DNA of 64,000 nt from JAVBQB01 sp031549265 (GCA_031549265.1 JAVBQB010000002.1:558001-622000); one strand, 5' to 3'. Shown: positions 26,225-35,958, counted from the first letter of the stretch. Notes: a model not told the origin generated them from the letters alone. A program made the numbers and translations.

Positions 26225-27061
26225 ATGCTGGCAATTGTGGAGACCCAAGTACGACCGAAAACCCCGGGATTATTTACGTTTTTTCGCAGGAAATCATCCG
26301 CATACGGTCATATAATAACTCAGCGCACCATTTTGGGAATGCACACTCTAGGCGCGGATTTGATACTTGAACCCGCGATGAAGACTGCCAAGCAAAATCG
26401 GCTGGTTGACTGTATGCTGAGCGATCTGGAGCAGGCCGGAGCGGACGAAGTGATTTTTCCGAGTGAGCATGATTTTTCCGACCGGCTCAGCAGGTTCGGT
26501 CTGCGGCGTGTGGCACGGCAGCCCGTTCTGCTAGGTATCGCCGACAAAGCCGCAGAATACGTTATATCCGCCTCGGGCAAACCATGCAAAGACATGACCG
26601 CCGTCATCTGCGCGTCTAGAATGAATGAACGGCTGCTGCGCGCGACGGACAGCATCTGCGGAAAGATGCGAAATCTGGCCATTTGCTGCGGCAGGGATAG
26701 CGGCGCGGTCTGCGAAAGGCTGAGAAGAGAATTTGGAGTGCCCGCGCTGAACAACCCGTCAAGTGAGATCCTTTCGGTTGCCGGGCTGTATCTGATTTAT
26801 GACGCGGACATGTCGGATATCAGCTGCAAGACGGAGTCGATCGCGATTTTGCTGGACTCGTGCCTGGCAGTGCCTCCGCGCAGTTGCAAAGCAATCGACG
26901 GGGTTTTATTGAAGCCACCAGACCGCCTCAGAGAGGATGCGCCCGCGGCCGCCGACCTGACGGAGCTGATTTCCGCGCTGCTTTCGCATGGGGCGCTGAA
27001 TATTCGCGATTTGGAAATTGAAAGCGTTACCTTTGGTGGCAACACCGTGCAATTGGACTAA
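26225..27061 (+). CDS. Protein of unknown function, alpha/beta fold
   Basis: A 278-residue protein I do not recognise. It starts at ATG 26225 with GGGGGCGCG upstream, a weak site. No signal peptide or membrane helix is seen. The sequence alternates strands and helices: AGADEVIFPSEHDF near 70-85, DMTAVICASRMNERLLRAT near 123-141, then NLAICCGRDSGAVCERLRREFGVPAL (quoted in part; from about 149) ending in a YLIYD strand. This pattern resembles a Rossmann-like nucleotide or sugar-binding fold, but no motif fixes it. About 10 cysteines are present, several in CC or CxxC-like spacing, without an evident metal site. It has no operon partners on either side. Confidence 0.75.
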   Translation: MLAIVETQVRPKTPGLFTFFRRKSSAYGHIITQRTILGMHTLGADLILEPAMKTAKQNRLVDCMLSDLEQAGADEVIFPSEHDFSDRLSRFGLRRVARQPVLLGIADKAAEYVISASGKPCKDMTAVICASRMNERLLRATDSICGKMRNLAICCGRDSGAVCERLRREFGVPALNNPSSEILSVAGLYLIYDADMSDISCKTESIAILLDSCLAVPPRSCKAIDGVLLKPPDRLREDAPAAADLTELISALLSHGALNIRDLEIESVTFGGNTVQLD

Positions 27062-27174
27062 ATTCAAACGGTTTTAGTTGCTTTCAAGTGAAATTGTAAT
27101 GATCTGGGCACAAAAGATGGAAATACAGGTATTCCGCGTTGGCGAGCTGCGGGCCGACAGCAACTTTATAGCTA

Positions 27175-27203
27175 TTGACATTAGCATTAGTCATGACTAT
27201 AAT
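27175..27203 (+). promoter_or_regulatory. Consensus promoter of greA-lysS
   Basis: Perfect TTGACA (27175-27180) and TATAAT (27198-27203) with exactly 17 bases between them, the ideal housekeeping promoter. Transcription would start near 27210, giving a leader of about 70 bases that ends in AGGAGG and a three-codon ATG-TTA-TAA mini-frame just before the greA start. Confidence 0.9.
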
Positions 27204-27281
27204 AGATATATTGTATTTGTATTTCGCCTATTTTCGACATTTTCTTGACTTTTACCAATTATTCCAGGAGGTCATGTTATA

Positions 27282-27755
27282 ATGAATAAAGTGTATAAAA
27301 TAACCGCTGCGAGACTGAAAGAACTGGAGGACGAGCTCACATATTTGAAGACTGTGAGAGAGAAGGAAGTTGCCGAGCAAATCAAGGAAGCGAGGTCATT
27401 CGGCGATCTCTCTGAAAACAGTGAATATGACGAGGCGAAGAACGAGCAGGGCAAAGTTTTCTCCCGAATAGCGGAATTGGAAAACATCGTTAACCACGTT
27501 GAGATCATCGATGAATCCGAGATTGGAACCGACAGTGTGGTGCCCGGCTGCAAGGTCGTTGTCCGCGATATAGAGTCGGGCGACCAGGACGAATACCGTA
27601 TCGTCGGATCACAGGAAGCCAACCCCGCGCTGTTCCGCATTTCAGATGAATCCCCGTTTGGCAGAGCGCTGGTGGGAAAAAAAGTTAAGGACCAGGCTGT
27701 TGTCGAGGCTCCCGCCGGAACCATGAGGTTTGAAATTCTCGAAATTCACAAGTAA
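27282..27755 (+). CDS. greA: Transcription elongation factor GreA
   Basis: Stimulates RNA polymerase to cleave backtracked transcripts. The 157-residue protein has the N-terminal coiled coil with KEARSFGDLSENSEYDEAKNEQ, where the acidic tip residues that reach the active site lie, and the C-terminal FKBP-like domain (VVEAPAGTMRFEIL). AGGAGG is about 12 bases before the start. The gene is transcribed from a consensus promoter with lysS 15 bases downstream, a common arrangement. Confidence 0.95.
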   Translation: MNKVYKITAARLKELEDELTYLKTVREKEVAEQIKEARSFGDLSENSEYDEAKNEQGKVFSRIAELENIVNHVEIIDESEIGTDSVVPGCKVVVRDIESGDQDEYRIVGSQEANPALFRISDESPFGRALVGKKVKDQAVVEAPAGTMRFEILEIHK

Positions 27756-27770
27756 TATAGGGGAAACTTA

Positions 27771-29276
27771 ATGTCAGAAGATTTTACTAATGTAGAAACC
27801 CATGAGGGCGGCGAAACTCTCGACCTTAATGAGATCCAGCGTATTCGGTTTGAAAAGTTGCAGACGCTGAGAGACGAACAGCGTGATCCATACATCATTA
27901 CCAAGTTTGATCAGACTCACCACAGCGCCGAGGTAAAGGACAATTTCGAAGCGCTGGAAGGATCTAAAGTCAGGCTTGCCGGTCGAATCATGTCAAAGCG
28001 CGACATGGGGCGCGCTTTTTTTTGTGATTTGTTGGACGGCGACGGAAGGATCCAGGTTTATGTCAAAAAGGATGAACTTGGCGAAGACGAGTTTACCCGG
28101 TTTAAGAAAAATGACATAGGCGATTTCATTGGAATTGAGGGAGAGGTGTTCCGCACAAAGCGGGGCGAGATCTCGGTAAAATGCGAGAATGCCCGGCTGC
28201 TGGCCAAATCTCTCCGGCCGTTGCCTGAGAAATTCCATGGACTCCGCGACCCCGATCTGCGCTACCGCATGCGCTACGTCGACCTGATAATGAATCCCGA
28301 GGTGCGCGAGGCTTTCCTGGCCAGAACGAAAATTATCAATACCATCCGCCGTGAAATGACCGCGCGAGGATATCTTGAGGTCGAAACACCGGTTCTGCAC
28401 AACCACGCCACCAACGCCGCCGCCCGGCCCTTTCGCACTCACCACAACACGCTGGATATCGACATGGTGCTGCGCGTGGAGCTGGAGCTTTACCTGAAGC
28501 GCCTGATTGTCGGCGGAATCGAGCGTGTGTTTGAAATCGGCAGAATATTCCGTAACGAGGGAATGTCAGTCAAGCACAACCCCGAGTTTACAATGCTGGA
28601 AATGTACGCCGCATACACCGATTACGAGGGCATGATGCGCCTTTGCGAGGATCTCTACGCCGCCGTGGCTATGGAAACAAAGGGAAGTCTTGACATCACC
28701 TATCAGGGTCAGGACATCAGCCTCGCGACTCCGTGGAGGCGCCTGAAAATGGTGGACGCGGTAAGGGAATATACCGGAGTGGATTTCGCGGATATAGCCG
28801 ACGACGAGGCGGCGCACGCCGTCGCGCGCGAAAAAGGACTTGAGCCGCCGAAAGAGGCTCTGCGCGGCGACATCATCAATCTTTTCTTCGAAGAGTTCGT
28901 CGAGGACAAGCTGATCCAGCCGACCATAATCTGCGACTATCCGATCGAGATTTCTCCGCTGGCCAAGCGCACGACGTATGATCCGCGGTTTACCGAGAGG
29001 TTCGAGGCGTTTATTTTCGGCCGCGAGATGGGCAACGCATTCTCCGAGCTCAATGACCCGGTGGACCAGCGCGCGAGGTTTATCGAGCAAGCCAAGAAGA
29101 AGTTCACCGAAGGCGAGTTTGAGATCGACGAGGATTTTGTCGAGGCGATGGAGTATGGAATGCCGCCGACCGGCGGAATGGGGCTGGGAATCGACAGGAT
29201 GATTATGCTTTTTACAGACAGCCCGTCGATCCGCGACGTTATTCTTTTCCCCACTATGAAACCGATTACTGAGTGA
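27771..29276 (+). CDS. lysS: Lysyl-tRNA synthetase, class II
   Basis: Charges tRNA-Lys. The 501-residue protein has an N-terminal OB-fold anticodon-binding domain (VRLAGRIMSKRDMGRAFF) and a class II core with motif 2 around ERVFEIGRIFRNEGM and motif 3 GMGLGIDRMIML. In the active-site strand the usual APELYLKRL reads VELELYLKRL, and the loop before it reads NHATNAAARPF where many enzymes have a GGA-type sequence; these may be lineage features. A T-box is absent: only 15 bases separate it from greA. GGGGAAAC lies before the ATG. Confidence 0.95.
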   Translation: MSEDFTNVETHEGGETLDLNEIQRIRFEKLQTLRDEQRDPYIITKFDQTHHSAEVKDNFEALEGSKVRLAGRIMSKRDMGRAFFCDLLDGDGRIQVYVKKDELGEDEFTRFKKNDIGDFIGIEGEVFRTKRGEISVKCENARLLAKSLRPLPEKFHGLRDPDLRYRMRYVDLIMNPEVREAFLARTKIINTIRREMTARGYLEVETPVLHNHATNAAARPFRTHHNTLDIDMVLRVELELYLKRLIVGGIERVFEIGRIFRNEGMSVKHNPEFTMLEMYAAYTDYEGMMRLCEDLYAAVAMETKGSLDITYQGQDISLATPWRRLKMVDAVREYTGVDFADIADDEAAHAVAREKGLEPPKEALRGDIINLFFEEFVEDKLIQPTIICDYPIEISPLAKRTTYDPRFTERFEAFIFGREMGNAFSELNDPVDQRARFIEQAKKKFTEGEFEIDEDFVEAMEYGMPPTGGMGLGIDRMIMLFTDSPSIRDVILFPTMKPITE

Positions 29277-29293
29277 TTATCCGATACAGACTG

Positions 29294-29326
29294 AGCTGAT
29301 CCGAAAGAAGTCGGGTCAGCTTATTT
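29294..29326 (+). terminator. Possible terminator of greA-lysS
   Basis: A 10-bp stem with one G-U pair (29294-29303 with 29312-29321) and an 8-base loop, followed by TATTTGTGT, a weak T run. An outer CAGAC/GTCTG pairing could extend it. Confidence 0.5.
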
Positions 29327-29380
29327 GTGTCTGGAACCGGGCAAAAGGTACCGAATAAAAACGAATTAATGATTTTCCGC

Positions 29381-29408
29381 TTGAATTTTCCGCATATAGT
29401 AATATAAT
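29381..29408 (+). promoter_or_regulatory. Promoter of the ktrBA-topA-ftsY operon
   Basis: TTGAAT (29381-29386) and TATAAT (29403-29408), 16 bases apart. It is the only clear promoter before a run of closely spaced genes from ktrB to the yhbY-like gene near 42.3 kb. Confidence 0.75.
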
Positions 29409-29449
29409 AGTCATACGCTTGCGGTATTCAATCGATTTGAGGTTTGTCT

Positions 29450-30841
29450 ATGCTCTCACGGCTTAACAAACTTGCGCTTTTCAACAGGCGCTTCATGAAG
29501 CCCACGAGAATTATCGCCCTGGGATTTTTGCTGATTATTATTATCGGAACTTTGCTGCTTATGCTGCCGATATCGACAACGTCAGGCGAGTTCCCCGGTT
29601 TTATTATCCCGCTTTTTACCGCAACGTCGGCAACCTGCGTCACGGGTCTGACACTGGTGGATACGCACACCTACTGGAGCGCTTTCGGGCAGATTGTCAT
29701 TATCACGCTGGTTCAAGTGGGCGGGATCGGATTCATGACACTCATAGCGTTCATGTCCTTCCTTCTCCGCCGGACTATCGGGCTGCGCGAAAGATTGATC
29801 ATGATGCAGGCGCTCAACCTCGACGAGATGAGCGGCGTGGTTCGGCTGGTAAAGCACATTTTGATTGGTACGCTCATTTTCGAGGGGATCGCTGCAGTGA
29901 TTATGACTGTGCGGTTTTCGCTGCATGCAGGTATTCCGACGGGTATCTACTCGGGAATTTTCCACTCTATTTCGGCGTTCTGCAACGCGGGATTCGATTT
30001 GATGGGCGGCGACAAGCCATTTTGGAACCTTGTGCACTATCCAGGAGATATTGTCATCTCTATAACAGTCATGGTGCTGATTATCGTCGGCGGAGTGGGG
30101 TTCTTCGTGTGGGAGGATGTGCTGCACGCCTTCAAACGCCGGAAAATCCGCAGGATATGGAAAAACCTCCACCTGCACACGAAATTGGTGCTGACGGTAT
30201 CGGCCATACTCATTTTTGCGGGTGCCGTATTTTTCTATATTTCCGAGTATAACAACCCCAAAACGCTTGGCGAGATGGATCAGCAGACAAAGATTATGGC
30301 GTCTGCCTTCCAGTCGATATCAGCGCGGACAGCCGGGTTCGCGCCGGTTGAACAAGGGGACATCACCACGCTGTCCAAATCATTTACGATAATATTGATG
30401 TTCATCGGCGGGTCGCCGGGATCAGCCAGTGGAGGAGTTAAGACCGTGTCGGTCGCGCTTGTGCTGATTGCCGTTTATTCGGTGATGCGCGGGCGGAACC
30501 GCGCGTCAGTATTTGGAAGAACGCTGGCGCCGGAGCAAATTATGCGGGCGTTGACCTTAATAATAGTGCCGCTGATACTCGTTGTTGTATCGTCCCTTAT
30601 TCTGGGGCTGACCCACGACATTTCGCTTATCGACATCCTGTTTGAAACGGTGTCCGCTATGTCGACGACCGGCTATACTGTGGGCGTGTCGCCCATGCTC
30701 AATCCGTGGGGACAGTTTCTGCTGGTAATGCTCATGTATTTCGGGCGAATCGGAATAATCACTATCAGCATTGCCATGCTTATGAGTGAAAGCAATAAAG
30801 CCAAGACGAAATACCCGAATGGAAGGGTATTCCTTGGATGA
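29450..30841 (+). CDS. ktrB: Potassium uptake channel subunit KtrB/TrkH
   Basis: A membrane protein of 463 residues from the ATG at 29450, with about eight to ten transmembrane helices and four pore loops. The four selectivity-filter segments are visible: TSATCVTGL, ISAFCNAGF, ISARTAGF and SAMSTTGYT. It forms the K+ (and sometimes Na+-coupled) translocating subunit in the cytoplasmic membrane and is gated by the RCK protein encoded 22 bases downstream. TTG six bases upstream is an alternative start; GAGG sits better for the ATG. Confidence 0.92.
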   Translation: MLSRLNKLALFNRRFMKPTRIIALGFLLIIIIGTLLLMLPISTTSGEFPGFIIPLFTATSATCVTGLTLVDTHTYWSAFGQIVIITLVQVGGIGFMTLIAFMSFLLRRTIGLRERLIMMQALNLDEMSGVVRLVKHILIGTLIFEGIAAVIMTVRFSLHAGIPTGIYSGIFHSISAFCNAGFDLMGGDKPFWNLVHYPGDIVISITVMVLIIVGGVGFFVWEDVLHAFKRRKIRRIWKNLHLHTKLVLTVSAILIFAGAVFFYISEYNNPKTLGEMDQQTKIMASAFQSISARTAGFAPVEQGDITTLSKSFTIILMFIGGSPGSASGGVKTVSVALVLIAVYSVMRGRNRASVFGRTLAPEQIMRALTLIIVPLILVVVSSLILGLTHDISLIDILFETVSAMSTTGYTVGVSPMLNPWGQFLLVMLMYFGRIGIITISIAMLMSESNKAKTKYPNGRVFLG

Positions 30842-30863
30842 CCCCGGTTTTGGAGGGTTCTGA

Positions 30864-31535
30864 ATGAAATCATATTTGGTTATCGGCCTTGGAAGGTTTG
30901 GCAGCAGCCTAGCCTGCGAGTTGTATAAGATGGGACACGAGGTTCTCGGGATCGATGAAAACGAGGAAATAGTTCAAAAATACGCCGACTTTATTACGCA
31001 CGCCATTGTCGGCGACGCAAAGGACGAAGTGGTGCTGAAGTCGATCGGCGCCCGTAATTTCGACTGCGCAATAGTCGCCATGGCAGACGATTCGCAGGAC
31101 AGCATTCTTGTCACGCTCATGCTCAAGGAGATGGGAGTCAAGGAAGTGGTCTGCAAGGTTCAGAGCGACCTGCATAAAAAGGTGCTCAAGCGGGTCGGAG
31201 CTGACCGCGTGGTTTTTCCCGAGCGTGACATGGGCGTTCGTTTGGCGATGAACCTCGCCAGCTCAAACATAATCGACTTTATCGAGCTATCGGACGATTT
31301 CTCGATCATCGAGATAATGGCGCCGAGAATATGGGCGGGCAGCAGCATCATTGAAATTAACGTCCGCGCGAATTACGGTATCAACATCATAGCCGCGCGT
31401 GATCCGGAACACAGGGAAGTGACCGTCTCGCCGCCGGCAAATTATGTGATCAAAGACAACGATGTGCTTGTTATGGTCGGCAGCAATGAGGATCTGACCA
31501 GGATTCAGAGTCTTCAGGAAAAGGACAGAGAATGA
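30864..31535 (+). CDS. ktrA: Potassium uptake regulatory subunit KtrA/TrkA (RCK)
   Basis: A 223-residue cytosolic regulator with an RCK_N Rossmann domain (GLGRFGSSLACEL, residues 8-20) that binds nucleotides and an RCK_C domain in the last 80 residues (NYVIKDNDVLVMVG). Single-RCK size marks the KtrA type over the two-RCK TrkA of enterobacteria. It forms the octameric ring under KtrB. GGAGG precedes the ATG. Its stop overlaps the next start by four bases. Confidence 0.92.
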   Translation: MKSYLVIGLGRFGSSLACELYKMGHEVLGIDENEEIVQKYADFITHAIVGDAKDEVVLKSIGARNFDCAIVAMADDSQDSILVTLMLKEMGVKEVVCKVQSDLHKKVLKRVGADRVVFPERDMGVRLAMNLASSNIIDFIELSDDFSIIEIMAPRIWAGSSIIEINVRANYGINIIAARDPEHREVTVSPPANYVIKDNDVLVMVGSNEDLTRIQSLQEKDRE

Positions 31536-32314
31536 GTGAGAGGATTACCTCCCGCGCTAATTCGGCTGTGCGGCATATTGAAAAGCTGTGCCGTGACCGC
31601 AAATACCGGCTTGATTGCGGCTCGTTCGTTTGCGATGGTGTCCTGCTGCTGGCGGACGCGATAAAAGACGGCGCGGAGATAGAGACGGTAATTTTCGCCG
31701 AAGGTGCAAGCCTGCCGGATTTGCCGGAGGGCGTGCGTAGGATTGAGACCAGCGGCAGGATCATCGACGCCGTTTCGGAAGTCAAGACCCCGCAGGGCGT
31801 CCTGTGCGTCTGCAAGCGGCCTGAAACGAGCCTTGACCCCCGAAAACTGGAATATGGACGGCATATTATACTGGATGGAATCAAAGACCCGGGAAATATG
31901 GGAACAATTATACGCTCCGCCGACGCGCTAGGCATGGATTCGGTCATCGTCACCGAGGGCAGCACCGATCCGTTCAGCCCCAAAGCGGTGCGCGCGGCGA
32001 TGGGCTCGGCTGTCAGAGAACGAATATTTGAATCTGGGGCTGAGGTGATCATCAACGCTCTGCAATCGGCGCAAATACCGATATATGCCGCCGCGAATAT
32101 GGACAGCGCAGCGAATTTGCAGGACGTAAGCCCATGCGACGCAGCTATTGTGATTGGCAGCGAGGCCGGCGGCGTTTCGGAAGTGATGATGAGGGCGAGC
32201 CGGACATTTTTGCGGATTCCAATCAGAGACCGTACAGAATCGCTCAATGCGGCAATTGCCGCGTCTATAATAATGTGGCATTTCAGGCGGGAAACTACAT
32301 CGTCATTTGAATAA
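31532..32314 (+). CDS. TrmH/SpoU family RNA 2'-O-methyltransferase
   Basis: A 260-residue SPOUT methyltransferase, a second one in this window besides rlmB. The N-terminal substrate-binding segment begins ITSRANSAVRHIEKL, and the catalytic core has LDGIKDPGNMGTIIRSADA, VIGSEAGGVS and IPIRDRTESLNAAIAAS. The start fits the YsgA/RlmB-like group that methylates rRNA or tRNA; the exact target cannot be read. AAGGA precedes the ATG, which overlaps the ktrA stop. The stop overlaps the dprA region. Confidence 0.9.
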   Translation: MSERITSRANSAVRHIEKLCRDRKYRLDCGSFVCDGVLLLADAIKDGAEIETVIFAEGASLPDLPEGVRRIETSGRIIDAVSEVKTPQGVLCVCKRPETSLDPRKLEYGRHIILDGIKDPGNMGTIIRSADALGMDSVIVTEGSTDPFSPKAVRAAMGSAVRERIFESGAEVIINALQSAQIPIYAAANMDSAANLQDVSPCDAAIVIGSEAGGVSEVMMRASRTFLRIPIRDRTESLNAAIAASIIMWHFRRETTSSFE

Positions 32315-32324
32315 TGAATGGGGT

Positions 32325-33563
32325 ATGCGCTTGTCAAAAGTAAAATATTGGCTGTGGCTGACAGTTGGGCGCAATCTGAGCGCCATGAAGCTCTTTTCGG
32401 TGATTGAATACTTCGGGACGCCGGAGAACGCGTGGCTTGCGTCGGAGGATGATTTTGCGAGTGTCAATCTGCTGACCGAACAGGACAGAAGTTTATTTAT
32501 GGACAAGTCCTTTGGAAAAGCGGAGACAGTCGAGGCGATCTGCGCCCAAAAAGGAATAGAAATTCTGACGTTCGGCGACGCGAAATATCCCGACAGGCTG
32601 CGCAATATTCCCGCCCCGCCACTGGTACTGTACATAAGGGGAACGCTGCCGGCGATCGACGATATACCGGCTGTCGCCGTGGTCGGAACTCGAAAAGCGT
32701 CGCCCTACGGAATCGGCGTTACCAACAAAATCTGCTATGAGCTGGCAAAGCTGGGCATGACAGTAATTTCCGGCCTTGCTGATGGCATTGACGGCGCGGC
32801 GCATTCGGCCGCGTTGAAAGCGGGCGGACTGACGTTGGGAGTGATCGGCTGCGGAGCCGACGTTGTTTATCCCGCGAAAAATGAGTGGCTTTACAAGGAA
32901 TTAGCCGAAAAGGGCGCGATAATATCCGAGTATCCGCCCGGAACGCCTCCGGAGGGAATGAATTTCCCGGTGCGCAACCGGATTATGAGCGGACTGGCGT
33001 TAGGAGTCCTTGTGGTGGAGGCTCCGCGGCGGTCGGGAGCGCTGATAACCGCGTCGTGCGCGCTGGAGCAAAACCGCGATGTTTTCGCGATTCCGGGACC
33101 GCTCGGAGCGATAAACAGCGAGGGCTGCAACGAGCTGATTCGCGACGGAGCCGGCCTTGTTACCTGCGCGCAGGATCTGGTTTCAGAATACGCATCCAGA
33201 TACCGGCATAGACTATCGTTGACAAAGCAGACCAGAGACGTGAATGTCAGCTCCAAACGCGAAATATCCGCGCAAGAACCGCCGAATGGCAGCGCGGCGC
33301 GGACTGTTTTTGACACCGCCGGTAACGCCGATGGCAGGGAAAATCCGCCAATAAATGCCAATCCTTTAGGAAAAATTAATAAAAAGGACTTTACAGAAGA
33401 GCAATGGGCTATTATAGTAACAATGGAAAAAGGCGCTAGGCAGGTAGATCAGATTATCGCCGAATGCGCGATGCCGGTCAAAAATGTACTTTCCAACCTC
33501 ACTCTTCTGGAGGTTAAAGGGGTCGTCCGTCAGCTCGCGGGAAAATTCTTTGAGCTTGCTTGA
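32325..33563 (+). CDS. dprA: DNA processing protein DprA/Smf
   Basis: Loads RecA on incoming single-stranded DNA during transformation; it is also widespread in species not known to be competent. The protein has an N-terminal SAM-like domain, a Rossmann-fold core with VAVVGTRKASPYG, GLADGIDGAAHSAAL and GCGADVVYP, FPVRNRIMSG and SGALITASCALEQNRDVFAIPG, and a C-terminal winged helix (last 60 residues). Start is uncertain: TTG at 32307 or ATG at 32325; neither has a strong site, and I prefer the ATG. It lies directly before topA, the usual Firmicute order. Confidence 0.92.
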   Translation: MRLSKVKYWLWLTVGRNLSAMKLFSVIEYFGTPENAWLASEDDFASVNLLTEQDRSLFMDKSFGKAETVEAICAQKGIEILTFGDAKYPDRLRNIPAPPLVLYIRGTLPAIDDIPAVAVVGTRKASPYGIGVTNKICYELAKLGMTVISGLADGIDGAAHSAALKAGGLTLGVIGCGADVVYPAKNEWLYKELAEKGAIISEYPPGTPPEGMNFPVRNRIMSGLALGVLVVEAPRRSGALITASCALEQNRDVFAIPGPLGAINSEGCNELIRDGAGLVTCAQDLVSEYASRYRHRLSLTKQTRDVNVSSKREISAQEPPNGSAARTVFDTAGNADGRENPPINANPLGKINKKDFTEEQWAIIVTMEKGARQVDQIIAECAMPVKNVLSNLTLLEVKGVVRQLAGKFFELA

Positions 33564-33606
33564 CTCAGGAAAGTTATTTAACATGAACGGATATCGAGGA
33601 GGATCA

Positions 33607-35958
33607 ATGTCCGATTTAGTAATTGTAGAATCGCCCGCAAAGGCAAAAACGATTGGAAAATACCTGGGTAAGGGTTATAAAGTCAAGGCATCAATGGGGC
33701 ATCTGCGGGATCTGCCCAAAAGCACCATGGGAGTGGACATCGAGGGTGGATTTGAGCCGGTTTATCAGCCGATCGACGGCAAATCGGATATGATTGACGA
33801 ACTCAGGAAGGACGCGAGGACAAGCGAACACGTATACCTTGCGACCGACCCTGACCGTGAAGGCGAGGCAATTTCCTGGCATCTAAAAGAGCTGCTCGAG
33901 CTGCCGGACAGTAAGGCGTATCGTGTGACCTTTAATGAAATAACTCAAAAAGTGGTGTGCGACAGCATTCAGAAGCCGCGCAAAATCGACATGGATCTGG
34001 TCGACGCCCAGCAGGCGCGGAGAATACTGGATCGCATCGTGGGTTATGAGTTGTCCCCGCTACTGTGGAAAAAAGTCCGCAGAGGGCTCTCCGCGGGCAG
34101 GGTGCAGTCGGTTTCGACGCGTATGGTGGTCGACCGAGAGAACGAGATTCGCGCCTTTGTGCCTGAAGAATACTGGAGCATCCAGATAAAGCTGATTCGT
34201 GACAGCGCGAGAGCCGAGCATTTTTCCGCGCGGTTTGTGGGAACGCCGGACAGTAAAGTCGAACTCACGTCGGAAGAACAGTCGATGGTTGTGGTTTCGG
34301 CGATAACCGACAAAAAGTTCAGCGTATACAAGGTTAAGCACGGCGAGAAAAAACGGTCACCGTCGCCGCCGTTCATCACCTCAACGCTCCAGCAGGACTC
34401 TTTCCGCAAGCTGGGTATGGCGCCGAAACGCACTATGGCCGTGGCGCAACAGCTATACGAGGGAGTTGACGTTTCCGGACACGGCACCGTTGGACTGATT
34501 ACTTATATGCGAACCGATTCGCTCAGGCTGTCCGAGGAAGCGATTACCGACGCGCGCAATTTTATATCGGGAAGATATGGAAGCGCATACTGCCCCGCGT
34601 CTCCGCGCAGGTACAAATCCAAGGGATCGGCGCAGGACGCGCACGAGGCAATCCGCCCCACCTATGTGGAACTCACGCCTGAAGATATCAAAAGCGACCT
34701 CAAGCCGGATCAGTATAAGCTCTATAAACTGATCTGGAGCCGATTTGTCGCCTCGCAGATGGAGAACGCGGTTTACAACACGCTTGCGATCGATTCGGTT
34801 TGCGAGGGTTATCTTTTCCGCGCAAACAGTATGAGCATCAAATTTGCGGGTTTTACCGCCCTGTACATCGAAGGCCGCGACGACGAGGAGGACGATGAAA
34901 TCGTCTCGCTGCCCAATCTGACCGAGGGCGAGCCGCTGTCGTCGCAGGATATTCTTCCGCAGCAGCACTTTACGCAGCCGCCGCCAAGATTTACCGAGGC
35001 GACGCTGATTAAAGCGATGGAGGAACTGGGCGTCGGCCGTCCGAGCACCTATTCTCCCACAATTTCCACCATACTTGACCGTGAGTACGTTGTTAAGGAC
35101 GGCCGGGCGCTGAAGCCCACCCCGCTGGGAGAAGTTGTCACGTCGTTGATGGTCGATAAATTCGCCGATATCATCGATCTGGATTTCACGGCTCGCCTCG
35201 AGCAGTCGCTGGACGAGATCGGCGAGGGCAAAAAGAACTGGAAAGCCACACTGTCCGACTTCTACGGCGGGTTTTCGCAGGCGATGAAAACAGCCGAGCA
35301 GGACGGCCAGCGCATCAAAATTCCGGATGAGGAGAGCGACGTGGTCTGCGACCTGTGCGGACGCAAAATGGCCATCAAGTTTGGTCGGTTCGGCCGCTTC
35401 CTGTCATGCTCGGGTTATCCGGAGTGCAAAAATGCGAAGCCGCTGGCCGAGGATACGCCGGGAGAGTGCTTGCTCTGCGGCGAAAAAATCCTGAAAAAGA
35501 AATCGAAAAAGGGTTATACTTATTTTGGATGCTCGGCGAATCCGAAGTGCAGCTTTATGACCTGGGACACGCCGCAGGCCGACAAGTGTCCGGAGTGCGG
35601 CAAGTCGCTGTTCAAGCGCACAGGCCGCGGGGGATCGAAGCCCTTCTGCATAAACCCGGACTGCGTGTCGTTCCTGCCCGAGGATAAGCGCGGATATAAA
35701 AAGAAAGCGGCGAGCAAGGAATCCAGCTCTTCGGGAGAAGCCGCTGAAGCCGCGGCCGCAAATGAATCCGCAGCCAAGCCGGAGAAGAAATCCGCAAAGG
35801 CCGCGAAATCCACCGCGTCAAAGACGAAAACTACGGCCAAGACGTCGAAATCGGGTGCCGCAGCTAAAAAGGCACCAGCCAAGACTGCCGCAAAAACCAA
35901 GAAAGCATCCACCCCCAAGAAAAAGAACTCGGATGACGGTAATAACGAAGTTGAATAA
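33607..35958 (+). CDS. topA: DNA topoisomerase I
   Basis: Relaxes negative supercoils by single-strand breakage. The 783-residue protein starts MSDLVIVESPAKAKTIGKYL, the TOPRIM domain, with GAGGAGG just upstream; a longer frame to 33484 is excluded by the family start and by dprA overlap. The active site tyrosine is in ITYMRTDS. Near the C-terminus are three zinc-ribbon units (CDLCGRKMAIKFGRF, CLLCGEKILKKK, CPECGKSLFKR) and a last 70-residue Ala/Lys/Ser-rich basic tail that should bind DNA. Two metal-ribbon cysteine sets are complete. trmFO begins inside its 3' end. Confidence 0.95.
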   Translation: MSDLVIVESPAKAKTIGKYLGKGYKVKASMGHLRDLPKSTMGVDIEGGFEPVYQPIDGKSDMIDELRKDARTSEHVYLATDPDREGEAISWHLKELLELPDSKAYRVTFNEITQKVVCDSIQKPRKIDMDLVDAQQARRILDRIVGYELSPLLWKKVRRGLSAGRVQSVSTRMVVDRENEIRAFVPEEYWSIQIKLIRDSARAEHFSARFVGTPDSKVELTSEEQSMVVVSAITDKKFSVYKVKHGEKKRSPSPPFITSTLQQDSFRKLGMAPKRTMAVAQQLYEGVDVSGHGTVGLITYMRTDSLRLSEEAITDARNFISGRYGSAYCPASPRRYKSKGSAQDAHEAIRPTYVELTPEDIKSDLKPDQYKLYKLIWSRFVASQMENAVYNTLAIDSVCEGYLFRANSMSIKFAGFTALYIEGRDDEEDDEIVSLPNLTEGEPLSSQDILPQQHFTQPPPRFTEATLIKAMEELGVGRPSTYSPTISTILDREYVVKDGRALKPTPLGEVVTSLMVDKFADIIDLDFTARLEQSLDEIGEGKKNWKATLSDFYGGFSQAMKTAEQDGQRIKIPDEESDVVCDLCGRKMAIKFGRFGRFLSCSGYPECKNAKPLAEDTPGECLLCGEKILKKKSKKGYTYFGCSANPKCSFMTWDTPQADKCPECGKSLFKRTGRGGSKPFCINPDCVSFLPEDKRGYKKKAASKESSSSGEAAEAAAANESAAKPEKKSAKAAKSTASKTKTTAKTSKSGAAAKKAPAKTAAKTKKASTPKKKNSDDGNNEVE

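Noticed and set aside
27204..27281. T-box or riboswitch in the greA-lysS leader
   Set aside because: The leader is about 70 bases with no T-box sequence and no stable fold; leuS and lysS have even shorter gaps.
35762..35932. In-frame N-terminal extension of trmFO into topA
   Set aside because: Translates the Lys-rich tail of topA in another frame as Arg/Pro-rich sequence and is absent from TrmFO proteins.
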